A stretch of DNA of 64,000 bases from Streptomyces sp. BK340 (GTDB taxonomy: Bacteria; Actinomycetota; Actinomycetes; Streptomycetales; Streptomycetaceae), in contig NZ_VISR01000008.1 of assembly GCF_007827595.1 (NCBI RefSeq), positions 215,040 through 279,039 of the forward strand. The letters run 5' to 3'. A program made the translations under genes and the position numbers. Shown piece after piece: positions 1 to 8,080 of this stretch (positions are counted from its first letter, which is position 1; each line of letters begins with the position of its first letter). The notes under the pieces are model-generated. The model was not told where the DNA came from and ran no database searches. It saw only the letters and a list, made by a program, of their open reading frames with translations.

Positions 1-1
1 C

Positions 2-910
2 GCCGTGCGCACGCTCGCGGACCTCGACCTGCCCCCGGACGAACTGCTGGCGCACCTCGACGACACGGTCCGGCGACTGAACGACGAGGACACTGACGAC
101 ACCGACCGGCTTCCCGCGGTTGTCGGTGCCACCTGCCTGTACGCCGTCTACGACCCGGTCACCCGGCGGTGCACGCTGGCACGGGCCGGGCATCCGCCGC
201 CCCTGGTCGTCGACGCGCCGGGCGGAGTCACCGTCCCCGACCTGCCGGCCGGAGCCCCGCTGGGCCTCGGTCTCGGCCTGGTGCCTTTCGAGTCCGTGGA
301 ACTGGAACTGCCCGAAGGAAGCGTGCTCGCCCTCTACTCCGACGGCCTGGTGGAGTCCCGCGGCGAGGACATCGACGTCGGCATGCGTCGTCTGGGCGCC
401 GCCCTGGCACAGCCCGGCGCCGACCTGGAGGACCTGTGCTCGCGGGCGATGGAGACCTTGTCGGCGCAGGCACCGGCCGACGACGTCACCCTGCTCCTTG
501 CGCGGACGCGCGCCCTGCCGCCTGCCCAGGTCGCGTCCTGGGATCTGCCGAACGAACTCGTCACCGTCCCGACGGCCCGGCGCCTGGCCGCCCGTCAACT
601 CCGTGAATGGGGCCTGGAGCCACTGGTGACGGCCGTGGAGTCGCTCGTCAGTGAACTGGTCACCAATGCGATCCGCCACGGCGACGGCCCGATCCGCCTA
701 CGGCTCATCCAGCACCGGGTGCTTACCTGCGAAGTCTCCGACACCAACACCGGTCGGCCACGCTCCCGCCATCCCGGCAATCTCGACGAGCACGGCCGCG
801 GCCTTCACCTGGTCGGTCGGCTGTCGCGCAGGTGCGGTTCCCGCTCGGTAACAGACGGCAAGGTCGTCTGGGCCGAACAGGACCTGCCATCCCCAACAGA
901 CGCCCGCTGA
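2..910 (+). CDS. SpoIIE-type PP2C phosphatase with C-terminal HATPase domain (5'-truncated by window edge)
   Basis: This is the C-terminal part of a signalling protein. It has the end of a SpoIIE/PP2C-type serine phosphatase domain (GATCLYAVYDPVTRRC, AGHPPPL, LYSDGLVESRG) followed by an anti-sigma-type HATPase with its N-box (SELVTNAIRHG) and a late glycine motif (DEHGRGLHLVGRL). Such proteins usually control partner-switching sigma-factor pathways by dephosphorylating anti-anti-sigma factors and binding or phosphorylating partners. The frame is open to the window edge. The first visible residues align with the middle of the phosphatase domain of the next gene (RAAIQTLADLELEPDELL there), so the true start lies upstream and the GTG at position 5 is not the real start. 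The downstream neighbour at 963 is a full-length paralogue, so this looks like a tandem duplication. Confidence 0.85.
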   Translation, partial: AVRTLADLDLPPDELLAHLDDTVRRLNDEDTDDTDRLPAVVGATCLYAVYDPVTRRCTLARAGHPPPLVVDAPGGVTVPDLPAGAPLGLGLGLVPFESVELELPEGSVLALYSDGLVESRGEDIDVGMRRLGAALAQPGADLEDLCSRAMETLSAQAPADDVTLLLARTRALPPAQVASWDLPNELVTVPTARRLAARQLREWGLEPLVTAVESLVSELVTNAIRHGDGPIRLRLIQHRVLTCEVSDTNTGRPRSRHPGNLDEHGRGLHLVGRLSRRCGSRSVTDGKVVWAEQDLPSPTDAR

Positions 911-962
911 GCGCCGACAGCCGCCACAGGATCCCCATCTCCCGTAGCCGCGGAACCTCGTA

Positions 963-3416
963 ATGAAAGCCAGAGACATGGACCCATCGGATGTTGAAAA
1001 CGCCGACCCGGCAGGCGCCTTTCAGGGTGCGACGAGCGTCTTCGGCGCCGGCCCCGGCGGCCAACCGCCCGCCTTCGACGGTCTGGCCGCGGCAGTGCTC
1101 GACGATCGGGGCACGGTGGTGGGGTGGACCGGCACAGCACAGGACCTGACCGGGTTCTGCGCCGAGGAGGTCCACGGCCGCCCCGTGCAGGAGCTAGTGG
1201 CCGACCTCCCGCACGACACGCACAGGGCCGCACACGTGCCGGCGACCGGCCGGGTACGACTGCGTCACCAGTGCGGCAACACGATCGACGTCACATACCG
1301 GACCACACGGGTGAGCGGCTCGGCGGACTTCCTCGTGCTCGCGGCCCCCACTCCTCACGTCGCCGACCACCGGCACGGCGCAGCCCTCCTGCGCGCACTG
1401 TCCGCACAGAACCGGATCACGATCGCCCTGCACGACACGGATCTCACCACCGTGCAGACGAACGCCATGCCGGACACTCCCGACGGCCGTCCCATACAGC
1501 CCGGCGCCCGACTGAGCGACGTGCTGTGCGCCGAGGACGCTGAGACCATCGAAGTGGTGCTGCGGCAGGTGCTCGAGACGGGCGTCCCGGTGATCCACAG
1601 GAACCAGCGAGTGAGCTGGCGACACCATCTGGCGCGGCGACACGCGCTGTCGCTGTCCGCCTTCCGACTGGAGGACGCGCGAGGACGCCCTGCAGGAGTC
1701 GCAGCCCTGTACATAGACGACACCGACCAACTGCGTGCCCGTCGACAGCTGGATCTTGCCCACGCGGTCGCCGAGCGGGTGGGGGGCTCCCTGGACGCCG
1801 TGCGGACCGCCCAGGATCTCGCGGACGCCCTTGTACCCCCCTTCGGTGATCTCGCAGCAGTCGACCTTGCGGACGCCGTCTTCGAGGGTGGCGAACCCGC
1901 AGAGCGGATGGGTGGCGGAGATCCGCATCTGCGCAACGCTGCTCTGGCGCCGGCCACCGCGGACTGGCCGCCCGGCATCCAGCGCGGCAACCTCGTCCCA
2001 TCCCTGTCCGACCACCCTCTCCTGCGCCGCTTCCAGCACGGCGAGACGGTCGTCTACGACCGGGACGACTACATCGCCCTGATCGGCGGCCCACATTCGG
2101 CCGAGCAGTTCCTCCCGTACGACGTCCAGGCGGTGATGGTGGCACCGCTTCACGCCCGCGGCCTCCCCCTCGGAGCGATCGTGGTCTGGCGAACCGGCCC
2201 CTCCGAACCGTTCACCGCGGACGAGGTGGATCTCATGAGGCAGATCGCCTCACGGGGAGCACTCGCCATCGACAACGCCCGCCGGTACACGCGCGAGCAC
2301 AGAGCGGCCATGGCCCTGCAGCAAAGACTCCTCCCCCCGGCCACGACCGACACTCCGGCAGCCGAGACCGCCGGCGTCTACCTGCCCACAGACCGTGGGG
2401 GCGGCACCAGTGGCGACTGGTACGACGCCATACCCCTGCCCGCTCTCCGGCTGGCCCTGGTCGCCGGAGACGTGATCGGCCGCGGCATACCCGCCAGTGC
2501 CACCATGGGCCGTCTGCGCGCTGCCATCCAGACCCTCGCCGACCTCGAACTGGAGCCGGACGAGTTGCTCACGCGTCTCGCTGACCTGGTCCAGCGCCTC
2601 GCGGCGGAAGCACCTCCTGGCGACCATGACGTCATGGGCGCCACCTGTCTGTACGCGGTCTACGACCCGGTCACCCGACGCTGCGCCATGGCCAGTGCCG
2701 GGCACCCGCCGCCGGTGCTCGTGCGGCCCGACGGGAGTGCCGAAGCCGTCGACATAGTCCCGGGGCCGCCCCTCGCCGTCTGCGGCATGCCGTACGAGAC
2801 CACCACGATCGACGTCGAGCCGGGCAGCGTCCTCGCGCTTTACACCGACGGCCTGGTCCAGCAAGCCGCACACGACGTGTGCGACGGGCTTCAGCGGCTG
2901 ACCGATGCCCTCGCCACCTCCTGCCGCCCGGACCGCGCTCTGGAGGAGACCGGCATGGCCATCCTCGACAATCTGGTGGACGAAGCACCGCGTGACGACG
3001 CGACCCTGCTGCTGGCACGCACCCGCGCCGTACCGGCCGAGGACACCGCTCACTGGCGGATATCGGCTGATCCGGCTGCTGTCTCGGACGCCCGGGCATG
3101 GGCGACCCGCCAGCTCACCGCATGGGGGTTGGACGACCTCCTCTTCCCCACCGAGCTCATCGTCAGTGAACTGGTCACCAACGCGATCCGCTACGGTCGT
3201 CCGCCGACGGAGCTGCGACTGATCCGGCACCACGTTCTGGTCTGCGAGGTCACCGACTCCAACACCGCCCAACCCCGTCTGCGCCGCGCTCGCACCACCG
3301 ACGAGGGTGGACGCGGCCTGTTCCTCGTTGCCCAACTCGCCGAGCGCTGGGGCTGCCGCCACGGCCCGAACCACAAGACCATCTGGTCCGAACAGCCCAT
3401 CGCGCGCGCCTACTGA
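963..3416 (+). CDS. PAS-GAF-SpoIIE phosphatase-HATPase sensor protein
   Basis: An 817-residue soluble sensor phosphatase. Residues about 40-130 look like a PAS fold (AAAVLDDRGTVVGWTGTAQD), a second PAS-like segment covers about 145-265, and a GAF-like domain covers about 270-440. The SpoIIE/PP2C phosphatase follows (GDWYDAIPL, GDVIGRGIPASATMG, LYTDGLVQ with metal-binding Asp residues). At the C-terminus is a HATPase with N-box ELIVSELVTNAIRYG and a GRGLFLVAQLAERWG motif. No membrane segment is visible. The role inferred from the family is signal-dependent regulation of an anti-sigma/anti-anti-sigma switch; no cognate sigma factor is present in the window. The ATG at 963 opens the frame, but a second ATG at 978 is possible because neither has a strong ribosome binding site. 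The gene lies 52 nt after its paralogue and probably shares its transcript. Confidence 0.9.
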   Translation: MKARDMDPSDVENADPAGAFQGATSVFGAGPGGQPPAFDGLAAAVLDDRGTVVGWTGTAQDLTGFCAEEVHGRPVQELVADLPHDTHRAAHVPATGRVRLRHQCGNTIDVTYRTTRVSGSADFLVLAAPTPHVADHRHGAALLRALSAQNRITIALHDTDLTTVQTNAMPDTPDGRPIQPGARLSDVLCAEDAETIEVVLRQVLETGVPVIHRNQRVSWRHHLARRHALSLSAFRLEDARGRPAGVAALYIDDTDQLRARRQLDLAHAVAERVGGSLDAVRTAQDLADALVPPFGDLAAVDLADAVFEGGEPAERMGGGDPHLRNAALAPATADWPPGIQRGNLVPSLSDHPLLRRFQHGETVVYDRDDYIALIGGPHSAEQFLPYDVQAVMVAPLHARGLPLGAIVVWRTGPSEPFTADEVDLMRQIASRGALAIDNARRYTREHRAAMALQQRLLPPATTDTPAAETAGVYLPTDRGGGTSGDWYDAIPLPALRLALVAGDVIGRGIPASATMGRLRAAIQTLADLELEPDELLTRLADLVQRLAAEAPPGDHDVMGATCLYAVYDPVTRRCAMASAGHPPPVLVRPDGSAEAVDIVPGPPLAVCGMPYETTTIDVEPGSVLALYTDGLVQQAAHDVCDGLQRLTDALATSCRPDRALEETGMAILDNLVDEAPRDDATLLLARTRAVPAEDTAHWRISADPAAVSDARAWATRQLTAWGLDDLLFPTELIVSELVTNAIRYGRPPTELRLIRHHVLVCEVTDSNTAQPRLRRARTTDEGGRGLFLVAQLAERWGCRHGPNHKTIWSEQPIARAY

Positions 3417-3773
3417 TCACGCCCTGTGGCCATCTCAGTCCATTGAAGCCGCGTAGGCGGCTCCGGCATGTCTGTCACGCGGCCGTCCGGGCGCGGGAGG
3501 CGAGCTGGGATGCAGGAAGTGCGGCAGGGGCCCATGCGCGGGCGCGGCTTGCCGATGTCGTACGACGTCATCCCCGACCAGGCCGTCTGCAACGGCAGTA
3601 CCGCGACCACCTGGGTCAGGCCGTGCAACTCGTTCAGGCGACTCCGGCAGACGCCGCCGGAACTACTCCGGAGGTGGGACTGAGCAAAGCCCGCGGTCTC
3701 GGCTCGAGATGCCGCGGGTGTAGGGAGACTTGGTGGGTGCTGTCCGGTGGCGGGGCCTGAGCCGCAGACTTGC
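3417..3773. other. Gene-free stretch
   Basis: About 360 nt between the phosphatase gene and the IS110 fragment. Short open frames exist on both strands but have no recognisable product. A second imperfect hairpin is present: CCCGCGG at 3690-3696 pairs with CCGCGGG at 3712-3718, with CTCG/CGAG extending the stem inside. I see nothing else. Confidence 0.5.
3447..3462. terminator. Short hairpin after the phosphatase genes
   Basis: AGCCGC-gtag-GCGGCT forms a perfect 6-bp stem with a 4-nt loop about 30 nt after the stop codon of the phosphatase gene. No T-tract follows. It could act as a transcript 3' end, but the stem is modest. Confidence 0.4.
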
Positions 3774-4088
3774 GTGTCTGCGCAGGGCTCACCGACGACG
3801 GCAAGAACGGCGGAGGCGGTGAGGACGCAGTTCTGCAGGCCACCCGCATCGCACTGCGTCTGCTAGCTCAGCGAATCGGACAGCTCACGAGCAGATCCAC
3901 GACTTGAAGGGCCGCCTGGCCCTGCTCGTGGTACGCCATGCACCGCAGCTGCTCACCGTGGTGGGGCGTCGGTCCGGACACGGTTGTGGCTTTGCCGATC
4001 ACGATGGGGGACAACCTGGAACGCCTGCGGAGCGAAGCATCATTCGCCGTGCCGTGCGGGGCCAGCCCTCTCGGCGTTCCTCGGGCCG
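3774..4088 (+). pseudogene. IS110-family transposase remnant (internal fragment)
   Basis: This stretch is colinear at the DNA level with positions about 8815-9127 of the intact transposase at 8313-9359. Shared landmarks include CTGCGCAGGGCTC, CGAATCGGACAGCTCA against CGCATCGGACAGCTCA, CCGCAGCTGCTC, and GACAACCTGGAACGCCTG against GACAACCCGGAACGCCTG. The copy is frameshifted and has no start, no DEDD N-terminal domain and no C-terminal end, so it is dead. Homology stops abruptly after GCGTTCCTCGGGC at about 4088, where unrelated sequence carrying a gene remnant on the other strand begins. It lies in the same orientation as the intact copy 4.2 kb away. Confidence 0.85.
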
Positions 4089-4159
4089 TTCGTGCCATGG
4101 TCGACGAAGGACTGCTGGTAAAGCGGGCCACAAGGCTGTCCGTCAATGCCGGTCGCGAA

Positions 4160-4294
4160 GGAGCCCGCGTCCACGCACCGCACCTGCACCGAGCCGCCGA
4201 GCTCCCTGGCGGCCGGCAGTTGTCCGCCCTCCGGTTTGGGCGGGGCGGGCTCGGCCACCCGCCCGGTGTCGCGGATCTTGCGCAGCAGACTCAT
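4160..4294 (-). pseudogene. 5' fragment of a NuoB-like hydrogenase/complex-I small subunit gene
   Basis: The minus-strand frame starting at 4294 reads MSLLRKIRDTGRVAEPAP..., then VQVRCVDAGS, then turns into unrelated sequence. From memory, that opening and the CVDAGS box match NuoB-like small subunits of group-4 hydrogenase or formate-hydrogenlyase type complexes. In intact members the box continues as the cysteine motif that binds the 4Fe-4S cluster (CNGCE). Here the motif is lost (GSFATGID), so about 45 N-terminal codons survive and the rest is gone. The break lies 70 nt from the end of the IS110 fragment, which suggests an insertion/deletion event. No other hydrogenase genes are in the window. 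Confidence 0.6.
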
Positions 4295-4507
4295 GACCGC
4301 CCCTCTCCCGTTACTGGTGAGGACTTGCTTCCGCAGGTGGCTAACGGGCTCTCCCGAAGCCAGGGTTACGTCGCTTTTCCTACGCTTTGTCAGATTTGTG
4401 TCATCTTGACAGTGCTCGACGGCCGAGATCCGCGGGATGAAGGCGGCCGCCTCCCGATGCAGAGCGCTGTCAACTCCCGGGAGACGGCCACCGATCGAGG
4501 GCCGTCG

Positions 4508-4858
4508 CTACGACGGCGGCTTCCCCTGCGTCTGGGCGGCCTGCAGATCGGCGAGGAGCTCGGCCTGGCCGGCGAGCACGCCGGAGAGGATGGTGCGGGC
4601 GACCCTGAGCAGCTCGGCGATGTGCGGGCTGGTCAGCGAGTAGTACACGGTCGAGCCCTCCTTGCGGGTCACCACCAGATTCGCCCGGCGCAGCACCGCG
4701 AGCTGCTGCGACAGATGCGCAGCCTCGATCCCCACCTCGGGCAGCATCTCCGCCACCGCGTACTCGCGCTCGCTCAGCAGCTCCAGCACCCGGATGCGCG
4801 CCGGGTGGCCGAGCGTCTTGAAGAACTCGGCCTTCAGTTGGTACAGCGGGGTAGTCAT
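4508..4858 (-). CDS. ArsR-family winged-helix repressor
   Basis: A 116-residue winged-helix DNA-binding protein: MTTPLYQLKAEFFKTLGHPARIRVLELL, then the recognition region EAAHLSQQLAVLRRANLVVTRKEGSTVYYSL. It contains no cysteine, so the usual ArsR metal-thiolate sites are absent and it must sense something else or act through protein contacts. The start at 4858 is set by GGAAGGAGG a few nt upstream on the minus strand; longer readings to 4939 ignore this site. It is clearly paralogous to the repressor at 7647-7988 (PLYQ-KAEFF--LGHP-RIRVLELL). It is divergent from the zinc-ribbon gene at 5075, with a perfect 16-bp palindrome between them as the likely operator. Confidence 0.88.
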   Translation of the reverse strand: MTTPLYQLKAEFFKTLGHPARIRVLELLSEREYAVAEMLPEVGIEAAHLSQQLAVLRRANLVVTRKEGSTVYYSLTSPHIAELLRVARTILSGVLAGQAELLADLQAAQTQGKPPS

Positions 4859-5030
4859 CGTGCCGCCTCCTTCCCGGCGGCGCAGCACGGCCGTACCGGC
4901 CGGTCCTCGGTGCATCGCATCCACCCACTCGTCAAACACATGCGACCCATCCTCGCCTGCGGCGGGCGGCCACGCCGAAGCCGGGTACGAGAACCCGACC
5001 GCCCGAATTCAGCGGTGACGACATCAGCAA

Positions 5031-5046
5031 TTGCTAAGATTAGCAA
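5031..5046. promoter_or_regulatory. Perfect palindrome, likely ArsR operator
   Basis: TTGCTAA-GA-TTAGCAA is a perfect inverted repeat in an AT-rich island between the divergent ArsR gene (start 4858) and the zinc-ribbon gene (start 5075). Position and symmetry fit an ArsR-type operator. A related AT-rich palindrome (5031 site TTGCTAA, 8081 site ATTGCGAAA) sits upstream of the second ArsR gene. Confidence 0.7.
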
Positions 5047-5074
5047 GTCCATACGTCCTGTGAGGGAGGCTTGA

Positions 5075-5260
5075 GTGAGAATCATTCCGCTGCGTGGCGC
5101 GACCGTCGCCTGGTTCAAGTGCCCCGCGTGCCGCCTCAAGTGCCGGCCCACCGCCGTCGGCCCGGACGGCCAGTGCCCGCGGTGCGGGCACACCCGCATG
5201 CTGAAGCTCTCCTCCGGCGGCCGGACGACCAGGTCCGGGTCAGACGGTGACCGAAGCTGA
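5075..5260 (+). CDS. Small zinc-ribbon protein
   Basis: A 61-residue protein with two CxxC knuckles (CPACRLKC near residues 15-22 and CPRCG near 35-39), the pattern of a single zinc ribbon. The GTG start at 5075 is preceded by GGGAGG; a TTG at 5071 is an alternative. It reads away from the ArsR gene across the palindrome at 5031, so it is a plausible target of that repressor. The function is unknown; such peptides can be DNA-binding, RNA-binding or metal-storage proteins. It converges on the truncated ATPase gene and shares a hairpin with it. Confidence 0.65.
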   Translation: MRIIPLRGATVAWFKCPACRLKCRPTAVGPDGQCPRCGHTRMLKLSSGGRTTRSGSDGDRS

Positions 5261-5279
5261 CCCGCAGGGGCGCGGGTCA
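5258..5279. terminator. Bidirectional hairpin formed by two convergent stop codons
   Basis: TGACCCGC (5258-5265), loop AGGGGC, GCGGGTCA (5272-5279): an 8-bp perfect stem. Its left end is the TGA stop of the zinc-ribbon gene and its right end is the complement of the TGA stop of the minus-strand gene ending at 5277. It is placed to end transcripts from both sides, although there is no T-tract. Confidence 0.55.
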
Positions 5280-5513
5280 TGGGTGACTGGGGTGTCCAGT
5301 CCGGCTGCGGGGTTCGGTTCGAGTGGGGGCCTTCCGGTGCGCGGCACGCTCACTGAGGATGAGCAGGGCCGGGCCGACGCTGGGATGGTGCAGGTTGATG
5401 CCCCACTCGGTCAGGGCCTGCTCGGCGGTCTGACGGGCGGTGCGGACCGCGGACGGCATCGCGGGCAGCGTCAGAACATGCCGGTGGGGCAGGGCTTCGA
5501 GCCGGGTGGTCAT
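5277..5513 (-). pseudogene. Truncated anti-sigma-type ATP-binding (HATPase) gene
   Basis: The frame opens with MTTRLEALPHRHVLTLPAMP, then SAVRTARQTAEQALTEWGI and PALLILSE. This is the typical N-terminal half of Streptomyces RsbW-like single-domain HATPases. In intact relatives LLILSE runs into the N-box ELVTNAVRHA. Here it turns at about 5359 into RAAHRKAPTR... and stops, so the ATP-binding half is missing. The protein has 78 residues against a usual 130-150. The ATG at 5513 overlaps the stop of the flavoprotein gene (ATGA), so it was the last gene of the SulP operon before truncation. A functional 78-residue peptide cannot be excluded. Confidence 0.65.
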
Positions 5514-5920
5514 CACGGCTCCGCACGGGCGAGGCGGAATCCGCTCACCGTCTTGGGGTGCAGGCGCAGCAGGGTGTCGTGCGGGCCGTGGGACCAGCCC
5601 GCCAGCGTGCGCTGGTAGTGGGCGGCCTCGTTCGGATCGGTGATCACGTCGACCGGTCCGGCGACGGTGACGCTCCAGCCGGTGCCGGTCGCCGCGCGGA
5701 CCTCGTCCACGTGGTACGTCGCGGTGGCGGGGATCGCGGCGGACGGGGCGGGCGTGCGTACCACCAGGCGGCCGTACTCCCACGTGTGCCGGCCGGGCCG
5801 GATGACGGTCACCTCCCGCTGTGGGTACACCAGCCGCCCCAGCGCGCTGCCCTCGAGCAGCCACAGGGCCTCGGCACCGGAGACCTCGACCATGCGCAGC
5901 GACGCGGGCGGAGTGCTCAT
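5513..5920 (-). CDS. Pyridoxamine 5'-phosphate oxidase-family flavin-binding protein
   Basis: A 135-residue protein beginning MSTPPASLRMVEVSGAEALW, then LEGSALGRLVY, the opening of the split-barrel PPOX-like family (FMN, F420 or haem binding; often of unknown substrate). Conserved features visible are the LGRLVY strand and the WSVTVAGPVDVIT segment. It is short for a true PdxH and lacks an obvious PLP-site signature, so a redox or flavin-scavenging role is more likely than PLP synthesis. Start and stop overlap the neighbours by ATGA (SulP upstream, ATPase remnant downstream), so all are one translationally coupled operon. Confidence 0.75.
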   Translation of the reverse strand: MSTPPASLRMVEVSGAEALWLLEGSALGRLVYPQREVTVIRPGRHTWEYGRLVVRTPAPSAAIPATATYHVDEVRAATGTGWSVTVAGPVDVITDPNEAAHYQRTLAGWSHGPHDTLLRLHPKTVSGFRLARAEP

Positions 5921-7650
5921 CCGACGGTTTCCTCTGTTTCCTCGCTGGTGGACCGGGACGTCTGGGCGGGGAGGGCCGGCATGACTCCGGCGTGCTTCAG
6001 GTGGGTGCGGGCGCCCTGGATCGCCTCGGGCGTGGTGGCGTACTCGCGCCCGTCCAGGCGCAGCAGGTCCAGCGCGCCGACGGAGTCCAGGACCTGGCGC
6101 TGGCCGGGGCGTATGCCGGAGGTCATGACGACGATGCCGCGCCGGTTGAGTTTGTCGACCGCGTCCTTGAGGACGAGGGCTCCGGTGGCGTCGATGGTGG
6201 TCACGCGGGACATGCGCAGGATGACGACGCGGACGTCGGAGACCTCGGCCAGCTCCAGGAGGAAGCGGTGGGCGGCGGCGAAGAACAGCGGTCCGTCGAG
6301 GCGGTAGGCGACGATGTGCTCGGCGAGCAGCGCGTGTTCCTCGGCGCTGTGGTCGCCGCGGTCGAGGGGAACCTGGTCCAGGCGGGCCTGCTTGGCGACG
6401 GCGCGCAGGGCGAGGGCACCTGCGACGACCAGGCCGATGATCACTGCGTACACGAGGTCCAGGGCCAGGGTCGCGACAGCGGTGAGAACGAGGATCAGAG
6501 CGTCGGAGCGGGTGGCCTTCGCCATCGCCTTGAGCGAGCCGACCTCGACCATGCGGATCGCGGTGGCCAGCAGCACGCCCGCGAGCGCGGCCAGCGGGAT
6601 CCTGGAGACGAGCGGCGCGGCCGCGAAGACGATCACCGCGAGGACCGCAGCGTGGATGAGGGCGGCTAGCCGGGACCCGGCGCCGGTGCGGACGTTGACC
6701 GCGGTGCGGGCGATCGCTCCGGTCGCGGGCACCCCGCCGAACAGCGGGGCGGCGATGTTGGCCAGGCCCTGACCGAACAGCTCCCGGTCCGGGTCATGTT
6801 TCTGGCCGACCGTCATGCCGTCGGCCACCGAGGCCGACAGCAGCGACTCCAGAGCGGCCAGCGCCGCGACCGCGACGGCGGGAGCGAGCAGGGAGCCGAG
6901 CGCCCCTGCGTCCAGGAAGGCGAGGGACGGCGCGGGCAGGCCGGACGGCAGGACACCGATCGGCTTCGCCGCGTCCAGGCCGGCCACCTGCGCCACGACG
7001 GTAGCCGCGATCACCGCGAGAATGGAGAAGGGGATCGTGGGCCGCCAGCGGGCCCCGGCCAGCATGACGGCGGCAACGGCCAGGGCGAAGGCGACGGCGG
7101 TCCAGTTCGGATCCTTCGCGAACTCCTCCAGCGCGCGCCAGGTCACCACGAGGACGCGGTCACCCTCGGGCTTGGGCACCCCGAGCGCGCTGGGGACCTG
7201 CTGCAGACCGATCACGCAGGCGATGCCGAGGGTGAACCCCTCGACCACGGGCGCGGGCACGTACTGCATGTACTTGCCGGCCCGGAGCAGGGCGAGCGCG
7301 ACGAGCATCACGCCGGCCATCAGCCCAACGGTCAGCACTCCGGTCGGCCCGTGTGCGGTGACGATCGGCACCAGCACCACGGTCATCGCGCCCGTCGGCC
7401 CGGACACCTGCAGATTCGAGCCGCCGAACACGGCGGCGAGCGCACCGGCGACGACCGCGGTCGCCAGTCCCGCCTCGGCGCCGAGCCCGGAAGAGACGCC
7501 GAACCCGAGCGCGAGCGGCAGCGCGACGATCGCCACGGTCAGGCCCGCGAGCAGGTCCCGGCGCGGGTCGCGGCGTATCTGAGCCAGATCGCTACGGCCA
7601 GGCAGCAGCGCGGCGATCCGGCCCCGGATCCGAGTGAGGGCGGACGTCAT
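5917..7650 (-). CDS. SulP-family anion transporter with STAS domain
   Basis: A 577-residue inner-membrane transporter. Residues about 30-430 contain 10-12 hydrophobic helices starting with the family signature region (LLAGLTVAIVALPLALGFGVSSGLG, described by its start DLLAGL); the STAS domain follows (IVAYRLDGPLFFAAAHRF, VVILRMSRVTTIDATGA). SulP proteins move sulfate, bicarbonate, chloride or other anions; the substrate cannot be read from sequence. The ATG at 7650 overlaps the stop of the ArsR gene (ATGA). The frame is open much further upstream, but that stretch is the ArsR gene in another frame. Coupling to a cysteine-less ArsR and a flavoprotein suggests a redox- or sulfur-responsive anion uptake operon (inference). 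Confidence 0.9.
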   Translation of the reverse strand: MTSALTRIRGRIAALLPGRSDLAQIRRDPRRDLLAGLTVAIVALPLALGFGVSSGLGAEAGLATAVVAGALAAVFGGSNLQVSGPTGAMTVVLVPIVTAHGPTGVLTVGLMAGVMLVALALLRAGKYMQYVPAPVVEGFTLGIACVIGLQQVPSALGVPKPEGDRVLVVTWRALEEFAKDPNWTAVAFALAVAAVMLAGARWRPTIPFSILAVIAATVVAQVAGLDAAKPIGVLPSGLPAPSLAFLDAGALGSLLAPAVAVAALAALESLLSASVADGMTVGQKHDPDRELFGQGLANIAAPLFGGVPATGAIARTAVNVRTGAGSRLAALIHAAVLAVIVFAAAPLVSRIPLAALAGVLLATAIRMVEVGSLKAMAKATRSDALILVLTAVATLALDLVYAVIIGLVVAGALALRAVAKQARLDQVPLDRGDHSAEEHALLAEHIVAYRLDGPLFFAAAHRFLLELAEVSDVRVVILRMSRVTTIDATGALVLKDAVDKLNRRGIVVMTSGIRPGQRQVLDSVGALDLLRLDGREYATTPEAIQGARTHLKHAGVMPALPAQTSRSTSEETEETVG

Positions 7651-7988
7651 CGCGCGGCGACCTCCCCGTCCCGCAGCTCGGCCAGCAGCTCGTTCCGCCC
7701 GGCCAGCATCTCGGTGAGGATCCGTCGCGCGGCCTGCATCAGGTCGGCGACGTCCCCGCCGGCCAGCTCGTAGACGACCGTCGAGCCCTCCCGCGTCGAG
7801 GTGACGATGCCTGAGCGGCGCAGCACCGCCAGCTGCTGCGACAGGCTGGAGGGTTCCACCTCGATCGCGGCCAGCAGGCTGCGCACCGGCATCGGTCCGT
7901 CCTGCAGCAGCTCCAGCACCCGGATCCGTACTGGATGCCCCAGCATCCGGAAGAACTCGGCCTTCGCCTGGTACAGCGGAACGGACAC
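7647..7988 (-). CDS. ArsR-family repressor, first gene of the SulP operon
   Basis: A 113-residue winged-helix protein: VPLYQAKAEFFRMLGHPVRI, then EPSSLSQQLAVLRRSGIVTS. It has no cysteines. The GTG at 7988 was chosen because it matches the start of the paralogue at 4858 and has GAGGGG just upstream; an in-frame GTG at 8060 would add 24 residues with no homology and would begin only 20 nt from the operator palindrome. Its stop overlaps the SulP start (ATGA). Family behaviour predicts autorepression through the palindrome at 8081-8100, so the transporter is probably induced when the repressor loses affinity. Confidence 0.85.
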   Translation of the reverse strand: MSVPLYQAKAEFFRMLGHPVRIRVLELLQDGPMPVRSLLAAIEVEPSSLSQQLAVLRRSGIVTSTREGSTVVYELAGGDVADLMQAARRILTEMLAGRNELLAELRDGEVAAR

Positions 7989-8080
7989 AACCCCTCGACT
8001 TCCCCGACGGCGCCCCACCCGGGGCCAAGCGACGGCTGTGCCCACGCTACCTGCGGACACAGCGAATACAGCATCTAACC

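Noticed and set aside
3443..3760. Small plus-strand open frames before the IS110 fragment
   Set aside because: No ribosome site, no recognisable product; listed as a gene-free stretch.
7651..8028. Longer N-terminus for the SulP transporter
   Set aside because: That stretch is the ArsR gene in another frame; the ATG at 7650 overlaps its stop and begins the conserved transporter sequence.
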